Shown: positions 42,649 to 52,224, counted from the first letter of the stretch. The stretch is 64,000 bases of DNA from Natronococcus sp. A-GB7 (GCF_029688865.1 NZ_JARUKV010000019.1:1-64000); one strand, 5' to 3'. Numbers and translations are program-made. The notes: a model not told the origin generated them from the sequence alone.

Positions 42649-44668
42649 CTCGAACTCCAACGCCGACAGGTTCCGCAAACAGGCGATCGCGACCGATCTC
42701 GAGGAACCGGTCCGGGAGGCGCGCAACCTCGCCCGGAAGCTGGGCCTCGATCCGTACCCGGTCAAGTACTGGATCGTCGACTACGACGAGATGAACGAGC
42801 TCATCGCCTACGGGGGCTTCCAGTCGCGGTACCCCCACTGGCGGTGGGGAATGCAGTACGACCGCCAGCAGAAACAGGGCCAGTACGGCGGCGGGAAGGC
42901 CTTCGAGATCGTCAACAACGACAACCCGGCCCACGCGTTCCTCCAGGAGTCGAACACGCTGGCCGACCAGAAGGCCGTCATCACCCACGTCGAGGCCCAC
43001 TCCGACTTCTTCGCGAAAAACGAGTGGTTCGGCCTGTTCACCAGCGGCCAGTCCGACGAGGGGCAGGTCAACGCCGCCGCGATGCTCGAGCGCCACGCCC
43101 GCGCGATCGACGAGTACATGTCCGACCCCGAGATCGACCGCGCGGAGGTCGAGAAGTGGATCGACCACTGTCTCAGCCTCGAGGACAATATCGATCAACA
43201 CCAGGTGTTCAGCCGGCGCCTGGAGATCGACGGTCCCGCCGAGGAGATCGACGAGGACCTGGCGGCGAAACTCGACGAGCTGGGGCTCTCCGAGGAGATC
43301 AAGGGCGAGGTGTTCGACGACGAGTGGCTCGAGAAACTCGAGGGCGAGGACGGTCCGGTCAACTTCCCCGAGGAACCCCAGAAGGACGTGCTGTCGTTCG
43401 TCCGCGAACACGGCAAACAGTACGACGACGACGCGGGTCGAGCCGTCGAGATGGAGCCCTGGCAGCGCGACGTCCTCGACATGATGCGTGCGGAGGCGTA
43501 CTACTTCGCCGCCCAGAAGATGACGAAGGTGATGAACGAGGGGTGGGCCGCCTACTGGGAGTCGACGATGATGACCGACGAGCGTTTCGCCGGCGACGAC
43601 GAGTTCCTCAACTACGCCGATCACATGGCGAAGGTCCTGGCGTCGGGCGGTCTCAACCCCTACAGTCTCGGGATGGAACTGTGGGAGTACGTCGAGAACA
43701 CCACCAACCGCCGCGAGGTTCTCGAACGGCTGCTGCGCGTCGAGGGCATCTCCTGGCGCAACCTGACCGACGTCGTCGACTTCGACGCGGTGCTCGAGAC
43801 CCTCGAGCCCCCGGACGCGCTCGCGAGCGTCGACGTCGCCGGGCTCGACGAACTCGCCGAGCTGCCCGACGAGTGGGTCGACCGCGAGGCCCTCGAGTGT
43901 GCCCGTGACGGCGAGATCGATCTCGAGCGCTACCCCTGGAAGGTCCTCACCTACGAGGGGCTGGCCCGCCGACACTACTCGCTCGTCAAACGCCAGCACC
44001 GCGGCTTCCTCTCCCGCGTGAACCAGAACGAGCTCGAGCGGATCGGCCGGTACCTCTTCGACGACGAGCGCTACGCCTCGGTCGAGGAGGCCCTCGCCGA
44101 CGTCGAGTTCGCCGCGGGCTGGGATCGGATGTACGACGTCCGGGAGAGCCACAACGACGTCACCTTCCTCGACGAGTTTCTCACCCAGGAGTTCATCACG
44201 GAGAACAACTACTTCACCTACGAACACTCCCAGGCGACGGGGCAGTTCCACGTCGCCAGCGACGCCGCCGAGGACGTCAAGAAGAAGCTCCTGTTGCAGT
44301 TCACCAACTTCGGGAAGCCCACGATCGCGGTGTACGACGGCAACTACAACAACGCCAACGAGCTCCTGTTGGGCCACCAGTACAACGGCGTCATGCTCGA
44401 TCTGGGCCAGGCCCGCGAGACGCTGAAACGGATCTTCGAGCTCTGGGGGCGGCCGGTGAACCTGCTGACGATCGTCAAGGAGGTCGACGAACACGACATC
44501 GAGGTCGCAAAGCGGCGCAACCGCGAGCCAGAGCCCGAGGAGCGGGGTAAGCTCATCCGCTACGACGGCACCGAGGTGACGACCGAGAGCGTTTCCTGGG
44601 AGGAGGTCGACCACCTCGCGGCCGACGACGTCGACTACGATACCAAGCCCGAGGAGTGGCTTGCCTAG
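42641..44668 (+). CDS. SpoVR family protein
   Basis: 675 residues. [45 protein letters not shown] (about 26-70) is the SpoVR signature; [25 protein letters not shown] (about 285-309) follows, and the C-terminal part includes [52 protein letters not shown]-like segments. Function is known only through co-occurrence with PrkA and YeaH (sporulation or stress module). The ATG at 42641 overlaps the previous stop. Final gene of the module, followed by a 65-bp gap. Confidence 0.92.
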   Translation: MSNSNSNADRFRKQAIATDLEEPVREARNLARKLGLDPYPVKYWIVDYDEMNELIAYGGFQSRYPHWRWGMQYDRQQKQGQYGGGKAFEIVNNDNPAHAFLQESNTLADQKAVITHVEAHSDFFAKNEWFGLFTSGQSDEGQVNAAAMLERHARAIDEYMSDPEIDRAEVEKWIDHCLSLEDNIDQHQVFSRRLEIDGPAEEIDEDLAAKLDELGLSEEIKGEVFDDEWLEKLEGEDGPVNFPEEPQKDVLSFVREHGKQYDDDAGRAVEMEPWQRDVLDMMRAEAYYFAAQKMTKVMNEGWAAYWESTMMTDERFAGDDEFLNYADHMAKVLASGGLNPYSLGMELWEYVENTTNRREVLERLLRVEGISWRNLTDVVDFDAVLETLEPPDALASVDVAGLDELAELPDEWVDREALECARDGEIDLERYPWKVLTYEGLARRHYSLVKRQHRGFLSRVNQNELERIGRYLFDDERYASVEEALADVEFAAGWDRMYDVRESHNDVTFLDEFLTQEFITENNYFTYEHSQATGQFHVASDAAEDVKKKLLLQFTNFGKPTIAVYDGNYNNANELLLGHQYNGVMLDLGQARETLKRIFELWGRPVNLLTIVKEVDEHDIEVAKRRNREPEPEERGKLIRYDGTEVTTESVSWEEVDHLAADDVDYDTKPEEWLA

Positions 44669-44701
44669 CTGGCTCTCTCGAGTAGCGGACAGTCGTAACG
44701 C

Positions 44702-44708
44702 TTTTATT
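44702..44708 (+). promoter_or_regulatory. TATA box of the HEAT-repeat protein gene
   Basis: TTTTATT about 29 bp before the ATG at 44734, fixing that ATG against an in-frame start nine codons upstream, which would overlap the box. Confidence 0.55.
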
Positions 44709-44733
44709 GATTTTCAGACATAGGGTAGACGAG

Positions 44734-45747
44734 ATGGACTGGGATGGGGGCCAAACGGTCGAGCAGCAACAGCGATCCGAGTCGGTAGAGCTACCGGTAG
44801 TACTCGCCGAACTCGACGCGACTGATTCGACGACCAGGCAGGAGGCCGTCCGGACCGTCCGCGACGGGGTCGAGAGCGAGCCCGGAACGTACGTGCCGAC
44901 GGTTCCGAAGCTCCGCGAACTCCTTCAGAAACCGGCGTTCGAACTCCGGGAGGCGGTCGCCTACTCCCTGGCGGAGCTTGCGGTCGAAGCCCCCTCCGAC
45001 GTCGCCCCGTCGGCCGACACGCTCGTCGCGGTCGCGGCTGAGAACCCGGACACGGCAGCGACGGGAGAGCTGCTCCGGTGTCTCGCCGCGGTGGCTGCCG
45101 AACGTCCGACCGCGCTCGCGGATCACGTCCCTACGATCGTCGACGTCACCGAGGGTCGGGACGGCGACGAGTGGGGAATCCGGACGCTGGCACACGTCTC
45201 CCGGGCACGGCCGGAAGCCCTCGAGCCCGCCCTCGGGCTGCTGACCGAGACGCTGGCGTCGGCACCGGGCGACGACGCCGTCCCGGCGCTGTCCGTGCTC
45301 GGTCGGCTCGCCCGCTCGGAGACGGAGCTCTCCTCGCTCGCGTTCGTCGAGCACGCCATCGACCTCCTCGACTGTGACGACGGGGAGCTCCGGCGCAACG
45401 CGATCGGCTGTCTGGCCGACGTCGCCCACCGCCGACCCGAGGCCGTCGAGCCGGCCCGTTCGCAGGTCCGAGCAGCCCTCGAGAGCGACGATCCCAAAAC
45501 GCGGGCCAACGCCGCGGTGACGATCGGACGCGTCGCCGCCGCCGACCCGTCCGTCGTCGAGCCGGTACGCTCGCGGCTGGTCGAGTTGCTCGAGGACGAC
45601 CACCAGTACGTTCGGGCCAACGCCTGCATCGCGCTCGGCCACGGGAACGTCACCGAGGCCCGCGACCGACTCTCGACGCTCGCGACCGGGGACCCGGAAC
45701 CGTCGGTCCGCGACCGAGCGGCGTGGGCCTGCGGAGAGCTCTCCTAG
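44734..45747 (+). CDS. HEAT-repeat protein
   Basis: 337 residues made of helical repeats with recurring Ala/Leu/Arg patterns: LAELDATDSTTRQEAVRTVRDGV, LRELLQKPAFELREAVAYSLAELA, LLDCDDGELRRNAIGCLADVAHRRPEAV, VRAALESDDPKTRANAAVTIGRVAA and LVELLEDDHQYVRANACIALG. These are HEAT/PBS-lyase-like pairs used as binding platforms; no catalytic site is present. The partner is unknown. It converges with the phosphodiesterase gene, and both stops use the same CTAG. Confidence 0.85.
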   Translation: MDWDGGQTVEQQQRSESVELPVVLAELDATDSTTRQEAVRTVRDGVESEPGTYVPTVPKLRELLQKPAFELREAVAYSLAELAVEAPSDVAPSADTLVAVAAENPDTAATGELLRCLAAVAAERPTALADHVPTIVDVTEGRDGDEWGIRTLAHVSRARPEALEPALGLLTETLASAPGDDAVPALSVLGRLARSETELSSLAFVEHAIDLLDCDDGELRRNAIGCLADVAHRRPEAVEPARSQVRAALESDDPKTRANAAVTIGRVAAADPSVVEPVRSRLVELLEDDHQYVRANACIALGHGNVTEARDRLSTLATGDPEPSVRDRAAWACGELS

Positions 45748-46412
45748 TACCCTTCGAGCTGAATCGGTCGATCCGCCGAGATACAGTCGACTCCACACAG
45801 TCCGAGTAGCCGCGCCGTCGTCCACCGCTCGATCGCCCAGGCGTGGATCTCGAGGTCGACCCGCTTGGCCCGTTCGACGAGTCGCGTCGTCAGACACCGC
45901 CAGTAGTTCGCGCCGATGACGTCGCAGTCGAGTTCGACCGCCGTCGTCACCGGGGTCTCGAGCCGGCGACTGACGAGCAGTCCGGTCGGCTGCTCGCGAT
46001 CGAGTTCCCGTATCGCGCGTAGCTCGGGCAGCAGGAAGGAGGTGACGACGACCCGGTTCTCGACCCCCTCGAGGGCATCGAGGACGTCCGCGGCGATCCC
46101 CTCGGCTTTCATCTCGAGGTTGATCTCGAGGTGGTCGGGGACGGCCGCGAGCATCTCCTCGAGGGTCGGGATCCGTTCCCCGGAGTCGAGCACCGACAGC
46201 GAGCGCAGTTCCTCGAGCGGGGTATCGACGACTGCTCCCTCGACACCCGTGACGCGGTCGGTCGTCTCGTCGTGGACGACGACGAGTTCACCCGACCCGC
46301 AGCGCCGAACGTCGAACTCGACCGCGTCGGCGTGTGCCGCCGCGGACTGGACCGCAGCGATCGTGTTCTCCGGTGCCGTCGCGGCGAAACCCCGGTGGGC
46401 GATCAGACGCAT
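45744..46412 (-). CDS. glycerophosphodiester phosphodiesterase
   Basis: 222 residues. MRLIAHRGFAATAPENT carries His6 and Glu15. Glu32 and Asp34 in AVEFDVRR and His47 in VVVHDETTDR complete the GDPD metal and catalytic set; the TIM-barrel end includes IHAWAI and ISADRP. It hydrolyses glycerophosphodiesters from lipid turnover to glycerol phosphate plus alcohol. MRLIAHRG at 46412 is right because a TATA-like box (GATAAATAG, about 46437-46445) lies 25-30 bp upstream; the longer open frame reads through it. Confidence 0.92.
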   Translation of the reverse strand: MRLIAHRGFAATAPENTIAAVQSAAAHADAVEFDVRRCGSGELVVVHDETTDRVTGVEGAVVDTPLEELRSLSVLDSGERIPTLEEMLAAVPDHLEINLEMKAEGIAADVLDALEGVENRVVVTSFLLPELRAIRELDREQPTGLLVSRRLETPVTTAVELDCDVIGANYWRCLTTRLVERAKRVDLEIHAWAIERWTTARLLGLCGVDCISADRPIQLEGY

Positions 46413-46436
46413 TCGAGTGAGGGGTCGGCCGCGGAT

Positions 46437-46445
46437 GATAAATAG
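46437..46445 (-). promoter_or_regulatory. TATA box of the GDPD gene
   Basis: CTATTTATC on the minus strand, centred about 29 bp before the ATG at 46412. Confidence 0.6.
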
Positions 46446-46573
46446 ACGGCGGATGCCCGCGTCCAAGGACATGGTCCGGACGCCGATCGATTCACGGAAC
46501 CGAACCACAGTTCGAACGATAATATTCCTGCGTCCCGTATTATTAAATTCACCAAGTACTATCGGCAAACAAG

Positions 46574-46599
46574 CTTATATAGGATCGGAATACATATAA
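46574..46599 (+). promoter_or_regulatory. TATA boxes of the receiver-domain gene
   Basis: CTTATATAGG near 46574-46583 and TACATATAA near 46591-46599, about 20-40 bp before the ATG at 46618, in an AT-rich spacer shared with the divergent GDPD gene. Confidence 0.45.
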
Positions 46600-46617
46600 T
46601 TATCAGAGACAGAAACT

Positions 46618-47118
46618 ATGGAAAGCAAGCAGTTCTCGACCCCGGACGCTTCGGCGCTGGGGCGATCGCAGTACGAGGCCGGGTCCGAAGACCGCGCCCG
46701 GGTGTTGCTGATCGAGAACGACCCGGAGGACGCGCGACGAGCCCGGGAGGCGTTCGAGACGGTCGCGACGGAGACCGAAATCGAGGTGGCGCCCGACGGC
46801 TCGGCCGCGCTCGAACTCCTGGGCGAGCGGGTCGAGGAGGCCGAGCGGATCCCGGATCTCGTCTTGCTGGCACTGGATCTGCCGGAGGTCGACGGGTTCG
46901 AGTTCCTCGAGACCGTTCGGGGTGACGAGAACCTCGTTCAGTTGCCGGTGTTGGTGCTGACGGACTCGAGTGCCTCCAGTGACGTCAACGACAGCTACGA
47001 GCGGGCCGCGAACGCCTACCTCGCGAAGCCGTCCGATCCCGACGAGTTCGAGACGGTCGCGGGTGCCATCGAGCGATTCTGGTTCCAGCGGGTTTCGCTT
47101 CCGCCACACGGATTCTGA
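46618..47118 (+). CDS. degenerate receiver (response-regulator-like) protein lacking the phospho-acceptor Asp
   Basis: 166 residues with one receiver domain, about 27-155. The strand 1 motif VLLIENDPED (acidic residues Glu33, Asp35), strand 3 PDLVLLALDLPEVDG, Thr115 and Lys137 (AYLAKPSD) are typical of the Rcp1-like haloarchaeal receivers. The usual DLVLLDLNLP phospho-Asp, however, is Ala85 here, with Asp at 87. It should not take phosphate in the normal way and is probably a pseudo-receiver. The short N-terminal extension (about 1-26) is unstructured. No kinase gene is adjacent. Confidence 0.85.
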   Translation: MESKQFSTPDASALGRSQYEAGSEDRARVLLIENDPEDARRAREAFETVATETEIEVAPDGSAALELLGERVEEAERIPDLVLLALDLPEVDGFEFLETVRGDENLVQLPVLVLTDSSASSDVNDSYERAANAYLAKPSDPDEFETVAGAIERFWFQRVSLPPHGF

Positions 47119-47189
47119 TCGCCGAGTCAGCGTTCGGCGGCGGTCGCTTCGCCCTGAGATTGATCTACGTGGCCCTCGAGGGGGATGGT

Positions 47190-47912
47190 ATGAGCCCGCA
47201 AACGACGTTCGACGTGGAGTTTACCGATACCGTCGCGGTCGTCACCGGCGCGAGCGGCGCGCTCGGCAGCGCGGTCGTCGACCGCTTCCGAACCGCCGGC
47301 GCGACCGTCTGTGCCGTCGACGTCGTCGAACCCGACGACGAGGACAGCCTGCTCGAGCCAGACGATCGAACCGAGTTCTACGAGGCCGATCTCACCGATG
47401 AGAGCGAGGTTTCGGCCCTCGTCGAGGAGGTCGTCGACGATCACGGCCGGATCGATCACCTCTGTAACGTCGCCGGCACCTGGCGCGGCGGTCAGCCGAT
47501 CGAGGAGACCGACCTCGAGGAGTTCGACCTCCTGATGGACGTCAACCTGAAGACGGCGTTTCTCGCCTCGAAGCACGCCCTCCCACACCTCCAGGAGACG
47601 GAGGGATCGATCGTCAACATTAGCGCCCGCTCGTCGCTCGAGGGTGGCGAGGGCGACGGCCCCTATCGGATCACGAAGGCCGGTATCCGACTGCTGACCG
47701 AAACGCTTGCCGCGGAGAACTCGGGCGTCGTCCGGGCGAACTGCGTGATGCCGAGCGTGATCGACACGCCGATGAACCGCGAGATGATGTCGGACGCCGA
47801 CCACGACAAATGGGTCGATCCCGGGGAGATCGCGAACGTAATGGCGTTTCTCTGTAGCGACGGGGCCGCGGTGACCAGCGGCGCGGCCGTCCCGGTGTAC
47901 GGCGAGGCGTAG
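47190..47912 (+). CDS. short-chain dehydrogenase/reductase
   Basis: 240 residues. Cofactor motif TGASGALG (about 19-26), NVAGTWRGG (about 93-101), Ser in NISARSS (about 146-152) and the YRITK catalytic Tyr/Lys (YxxxK, about 161-165). These are the classical SDR features, NAD(H)-leaning from the acidic residue after strand 2 (VDVVEPDD). Substrate unknown. ATG at 47190 is preferred; the open frame extends ten codons upstream without family character. No clear partner gene. Confidence 0.9.
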   Translation: MSPQTTFDVEFTDTVAVVTGASGALGSAVVDRFRTAGATVCAVDVVEPDDEDSLLEPDDRTEFYEADLTDESEVSALVEEVVDDHGRIDHLCNVAGTWRGGQPIEETDLEEFDLLMDVNLKTAFLASKHALPHLQETEGSIVNISARSSLEGGEGDGPYRITKAGIRLLTETLAAENSGVVRANCVMPSVIDTPMNREMMSDADHDKWVDPGEIANVMAFLCSDGAAVTSGAAVPVYGEA

Positions 47913-47987
47913 CGGGGGTCGGCGGCGAGGGTCGGCGGGGTCGATTCGCTCGAGGGGCCGTGTTCATCGGTGACGAGTAGCGTGAAC

Positions 47988-47995
47988 TATATACT
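47988..47995 (+). promoter_or_regulatory. TATA box of livH
   Basis: CTATATAC, about 29 bp before the ATG at 48021; it supports that start over one 17 codons upstream. Confidence 0.6.
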
Positions 47996-48020
47996 CCGGG
48001 ACGTAATCACTCAACGTGAT

Positions 48021-49166
48021 ATGGGTGTTGGTAACACAGGCAAGGGGGTTTCGGAGCTCGCCGACGAGGTGAGAGAGCGGCTCTCGTCGCCGTCCGGCCA
48101 GGAACTGTTCGCGTTGCTCATCGTCCTCGGTATCGTCGTTCTCGCACTCGATCTCGTCAGGCGACTCGCGACGGGCGAGATGGCGTTCGGACGGCTGTGG
48201 CGCTACACCTGGAACGGACTGGTCGACTCGCTGTACATCGCGCTGGCGGCGATCGGACTCTCGATGACCTACAGCATTCTCCGGTTCGCCAACTTCTCGC
48301 ACGGCGACCTGGTGACGACGGGTGCGTTCTCGGGGTGGGCGGTGGCGTGGCTGATCGGCGGCTGGGGGGTCTACGGCGTCGGCGAACTCGTCCTGTTCAG
48401 TCCGACGGCTGCGGGACCGACGGGCGGTGAACTAGGGATGAGCGTGCTGGCCTCGCCGGTCGCGATCCTGGTCGGCCTCGTGGCGGCCGCGCTGTTGACC
48501 ATCGGCGTCGCCTTAGCCATCGATCGGCTCGTCTACAGACGGATGCGCGACGCGAGCGGGATCTCGCTGCTCATCGCGAGCGTCGGCGTCGCCCTCGCGC
48601 TCCGGTACATCATCGGGGTGTTCTGGACCGTCGAGTCCCACTCGGCTACGGCGAGCGCGCCGATCCTCGAGGAAATCCCCGCGTGGTTGCCCTTCGAGCG
48701 ACTCAACCTCCACGAGCTCACGCTCGTCGCGACGGCGGTCGGACTGATCGTCGGACTCCACCTCCTCCTCCAGTACACGAAACTGGGGAAGGCGATGCGC
48801 GCGATGGCCGACAACAAGGATCTCGCGTTGATCACCGGCATTCCGACCGAACGGGTGATCTTCGCGACCTGGTCGATCGGCGCCGGGTTGGCCGGTGTCG
48901 CGGGGTATCTCATCGTCCTCGACCGGGGCCAGTTCTCGATCAACATCGGCTGGTTCCTGCTACTGTTGATCTTCGCGGCGGTGATTCTGGGCGGGATCGG
49001 CTCGATCTACGGCGCGCTGGTCGGCTCGCTCGTGATCGGGCTGACGATCAACGTCTCGCTGGTGTGGATCCCGGCCGACCTGAACGAGATCGCGGCGTTT
49101 ACGCTGATGATACTGATACTGATCGTCAAACCCGACGGACTGCTCGGAGGTGTTGAGACGGCATGA
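48021..49166 (+). CDS. livH: branched-chain amino acid/amide ABC transporter permease (LivH-type)
   Basis: 381 residues with about nine membrane segments and an unusual ~60-residue N-terminal cytosolic/first-helix extension before the LivH core. SMTYSILRFANFSHGDLVTTGAF is the family motif, MRAMADNKDLALITGIPTERVIFATW the ATPase-coupling loop and IFAAVILGGIGSIYGALVGS the final signature. First gene of livHMGF; its stop overlaps livM by 4 bp. Transports branched-chain amino acids or related amides together with the binding protein encoded nearby on the other strand. Confidence 0.88.
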   Translation: MGVGNTGKGVSELADEVRERLSSPSGQELFALLIVLGIVVLALDLVRRLATGEMAFGRLWRYTWNGLVDSLYIALAAIGLSMTYSILRFANFSHGDLVTTGAFSGWAVAWLIGGWGVYGVGELVLFSPTAAGPTGGELGMSVLASPVAILVGLVAAALLTIGVALAIDRLVYRRMRDASGISLLIASVGVALALRYIIGVFWTVESHSATASAPILEEIPAWLPFERLNLHELTLVATAVGLIVGLHLLLQYTKLGKAMRAMADNKDLALITGIPTERVIFATWSIGAGLAGVAGYLIVLDRGQFSINIGWFLLLLIFAAVILGGIGSIYGALVGSLVIGLTINVSLVWIPADLNEIAAFTLMILILIVKPDGLLGGVETA

Positions 49167-50596
49167 GCGGAGCCGATCCCGACGGCGACCCCGAAACCGA
49201 GACCGCGGAGGTACCCGGAGACGAGGAGCCGGACGACTCGGAGGAGCCGTCCGCCGTGATCCGTCCGGAGTGGCGTTCCGATCTCCTGTTGGTCGCGAAG
49301 GTCGTGCTCGCGACGTACGTCGGCTTCTTCGTCGTCGGCGTGCTCTCCGGTGCGGGCGTCAACGCGACGGTCGGCACGATCCAGTCGATCACCTTCTTCG
49401 GGGCGATCTTCGCGCTGGGCGCGCTGGCGCTGAACCTCCACTGGGGGTACACCGGGATGTTCAACATCGGCATCGCCGGCTTCATGGCCATCGGCGCCTA
49501 CACGCTGTCGATCGCCGTCGCCTCGCCGGACGGCTCTCCGGCCGGCTTCGGGCTCCCGATCCCGGTCGGCATCGTGCTGGGAACGATCGCGGCCGGCCTC
49601 GCCGGACTCGTACTGGTGATCCCGACGCTGCGGGTTCGGGCGGACTACTTCGCGATCGTCACGCTCGGCTTCTCGGAGATCGTCCGACTCTCCGTGCAGT
49701 CACGGAGCCTCCGGGAGATCGGCGACACGGCGTACGGCACCGGCGGCGGGCAGGGGATCCGGGCGACGCCGGTCGACAGCGTCGTCGGCTGGCTGTTCGA
49801 CCAGCCGATCGTCGGCGACGTCGGCGGCGTTCTCATCGTGCTCGGCGAGACCGTCGGCATCGCGTCGTCGGTTCTGGAGCGAGGGATCTACACGCTCGTC
49901 CTGATCCTGTTCGTGGTCGCGTTCTACGTCCTGTTGACCCGGATTGCCCACTCTCCGTTCGGCCGAGTGCTGAAGGCGATCCGCGAGGACGAACTCGCGG
50001 CAAAATCGCTGGGCAAGCGCACGGATCGTGCCAAGATCGCGGCGTTCGCCCTCGGCTGTGCGCTGATGGGCCTCGTCGGAACTCTGTGGATGGGCAGCCG
50101 GACCCACATCAGCCCGGACAACTTCATGCCGCTGATCACGTTCTACGTCTTCGTCGCGCTGATCGTCGGCGGCGCGGGTTCGAACACCGGCAGCGTCATC
50201 GGCGGGTTCGCCTTCGCCGCGTTCATCTTCGAGGGACCGCGGTTCGTTCGCACGATGGTCCGGGCGAACCTCGGAACCGATTTCCCGCGGACCGCCCACG
50301 GCGCGTTCGCCGAACTCGGTGCCGGCGATCCGTCGGCGCTGATCGGCTACGTGCTCTACCAGCAGGCCGACGAAGTCCGATACATCGTGCTCGGCGTCGT
50401 GCTCATCGTCCTGATGATCAAGCGCCCCGACGGACTGCTGGGCCACCGCAAGGAGATCGCCGCCGGCGTCGACCTGAGCCGGCGCGGTCCGGTGGCCGAC
50501 GGCGGACGACCTGCCGTCGGAAGCGACGACCGTGCGGGTACGGAAAGCGAGACGGACGATCCGGCCGCGACGAACGGAGGTGACCGCGATGAGTGA
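49163..50596 (+). CDS. livM: branched-chain amino acid/amide ABC transporter permease (LivM-type)
   Basis: 477 residues; acidic cytosolic tails lie at both ends (about 1-35 and 435-477). The membrane core has LNLHWGYTGMFNIGIAGFMAIGAY (about 91-114), the coupling helix region AIREDELAAKSLGKRTDRAKI (about 272-292), and DGLLGHRKE near the C-terminus. Longer than the ~320-420 residue bacterial LivM because of these tails and an extra loop around 180-230. Second gene of the operon, overlapping both neighbours. Confidence 0.88.
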   Translation: MSGADPDGDPETETAEVPGDEEPDDSEEPSAVIRPEWRSDLLLVAKVVLATYVGFFVVGVLSGAGVNATVGTIQSITFFGAIFALGALALNLHWGYTGMFNIGIAGFMAIGAYTLSIAVASPDGSPAGFGLPIPVGIVLGTIAAGLAGLVLVIPTLRVRADYFAIVTLGFSEIVRLSVQSRSLREIGDTAYGTGGGQGIRATPVDSVVGWLFDQPIVGDVGGVLIVLGETVGIASSVLERGIYTLVLILFVVAFYVLLTRIAHSPFGRVLKAIREDELAAKSLGKRTDRAKIAAFALGCALMGLVGTLWMGSRTHISPDNFMPLITFYVFVALIVGGAGSNTGSVIGGFAFAAFIFEGPRFVRTMVRANLGTDFPRTAHGAFAELGAGDPSALIGYVLYQQADEVRYIVLGVVLIVLMIKRPDGLLGHRKEIAAGVDLSRRGPVADGGRPAVGSDDRAGTESETDDPAATNGGDRDE

Positions 50597-51440
50597 CCTC
50601 GAGCGAGGCCCCGACGCGGGAGCGGGCCGCAGCGAGGGCGACGCTGACGACCGGGCGGATCGCGCCGTCGAGGACGCGGTGCTGGAAGTCGAGGCCCTCG
50701 AGAAGCGCTTCGGCGGGATCGTCGCGGTCGATGGCGCGAGCTTCGCGGTCGAGCGGGGGTCGATCACCGGGCTGATCGGACCGAACGGGGCCGGTAAGTC
50801 GACGACGTTCAACTGTATCGCCGGCGTCCACCGACCCAACGGCGGACGAGTCGTGTTCGACGGCGAGGAGATCACCGGCGAGGAGCCCCACCAGGTCGCG
50901 AACCGCGGGCTGGTTCGAACGTTCCAGATCGCCCGCGAACTGCCGGAGATGACCGTCCTCGAGAACATGATGCTCGCGCCGAAGGGCCAGCGCGGCGAGT
51001 CGCTGTGGCGGTCCGTGTTGCCGTACTTCCGCGAGGAGGTGCTCGATCAGGAACGCGAGCTTCGCGAGCGGGCCTGGGAGACCCTCGAGTTCTTCGAGAT
51101 CGACCACCTGGCCGAGGAGTACGCGAAGAACCTCTCGGGGGGTCAGCGGAAGCTGCTCGAGCTCGCGCGGGCCCTGCAGACGGATCCGGAGATGCTCATG
51201 CTCGACGAGCCGATGGCCGGGGTCAACCCGACCCTCGAGAAGAAGCTCCTCGAGCACGTTCACCAGCTTCGTGAGCAGGGGTACAGCTTCCTCATCGTCG
51301 AACACGACATGGACGTCATTATGAACAACTGCGAGCGCGTGATCGTCATGCACCAGGGTGCCGTCCTCGACGAGGGGGCGCCGGCGGAGATCAAATCGAA
51401 CGAGCAGGTTATCGAGGCGTACCTCGGAGGTGAAGTCTGA
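50589..51440 (+). CDS. livG: branched-chain amino acid/amide ABC transporter ATPase (LivG-type)
   Basis: 283 residues with an acidic N-terminal tail of about 35 residues. VEALEKRFGGIVAVDGASF, Walker A GPNGAGKST (about 65-73), RTFQIARELPEMTVLENM, signature LSGGQRKLLELARAL (about 181-195) and Walker B LMLDEPMAGVNP (about 202-213) with the EHD switch. MSDLERG at 50589 is chosen because it overlaps the livM stop. Works with LivF as the ATPase pair. Confidence 0.9.
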   Translation: MSDLERGPDAGAGRSEGDADDRADRAVEDAVLEVEALEKRFGGIVAVDGASFAVERGSITGLIGPNGAGKSTTFNCIAGVHRPNGGRVVFDGEEITGEEPHQVANRGLVRTFQIARELPEMTVLENMMLAPKGQRGESLWRSVLPYFREEVLDQERELRERAWETLEFFEIDHLAEEYAKNLSGGQRKLLELARALQTDPEMLMLDEPMAGVNPTLEKKLLEHVHQLREQGYSFLIVEHDMDVIMNNCERVIVMHQGAVLDEGAPAEIKSNEQVIEAYLGGEV

Positions 51441-52144
51441 TGGCCATGCTCGACGTCACCGGGCTGGACGCCGGCTACGGCGACCTCCAGATCATCGACG
51501 ACGTCGACCTCGCCGTCGGCGAGGGCGAGTACGTCACCATCGTCGGTCCCAACGGCGCCGGCAAGTCGACGGTGATGAAGTCCGTCTTCGGGCTGACGGT
51601 CCACATGGGCGGCTCGATCGAGTTCGCCGGCGAGGAGATCAGTGGCTACCGGCCCGAGGAGATCATCACGACCGGAATCGGCTACGTTCCCCAGAACGAC
51701 AACGTCTTCCCGTCGCTGTCGGTGATCGAAAACCTCGAGATGGGCGCCTACATCCTCGACGAGGTCCCGCAGGATCGCCTCGAGCGGATCTTCGATCGGT
51801 TCCCGATCCTCGAGGAGCGACGGAGTCAGGCAGCCGGCGATCTAAGCGGGGGCCAGCGCCAGATGCTGGCGATGGGGCGAGCGCTGATGCTCGACCCCGA
51901 CCTCCTGTTGCTCGACGAACCGAGCGCGGGGCTCGCGCCCGACCTCGTCGGCGAGATGTTCGATCGGATCGATCAGATCAACGCGGACGGCACCGGCGTC
52001 CTGCTGGTCGAACAGAACGCCAAGGAGGCGCTCAGGCGGTGCGATCGGGGGTACGTCCTGGTCCAGGGGCAAAACCGGTACGTCGACAGCGGCGAGGCGC
52101 TGCTTGCGAACGAACAGGTTCGTCAGGACTTCCTGGGCGGCTGA
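51440..52144 (+). CDS. livF: branched-chain amino acid/amide ABC transporter ATPase (LivF-type)
   Basis: 234 residues. Walker A GPNGAGKST (about 36-44), YVPQNDNVFPSLSVIENLEMG (about 82-102), signature LSGGQRQMLAMGRALM (about 135-150), Walker B LLLLDEPSAGLAPD (about 154-167), and switch EQNAKEAL. Its ATG overlaps the livG stop (TGATG). It is the last gene on this strand; the binding-protein gene lies convergent 80 bp downstream. Confidence 0.9.
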   Translation: MAMLDVTGLDAGYGDLQIIDDVDLAVGEGEYVTIVGPNGAGKSTVMKSVFGLTVHMGGSIEFAGEEISGYRPEEIITTGIGYVPQNDNVFPSLSVIENLEMGAYILDEVPQDRLERIFDRFPILEERRSQAAGDLSGGQRQMLAMGRALMLDPDLLLLDEPSAGLAPDLVGEMFDRIDQINADGTGVLLVEQNAKEALRRCDRGYVLVQGQNRYVDSGEALLANEQVRQDFLGG

Positions 52145-52224
52145 TTCGGTTTCGGAACCGACTCGACCGACGGCCAGCTTACTCGAGTCGCATCCGCGGG
52201 ACTCAAAAGAGATCGCCGTCCCGA

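Noticed and set aside
36964-44668. A defence system such as a BREX/Pgl-type kinase island
   Set aside because: The kinases, YeaH and SpoVR form the known PrkA stress module; no methylase, nuclease or toxin gene is present.
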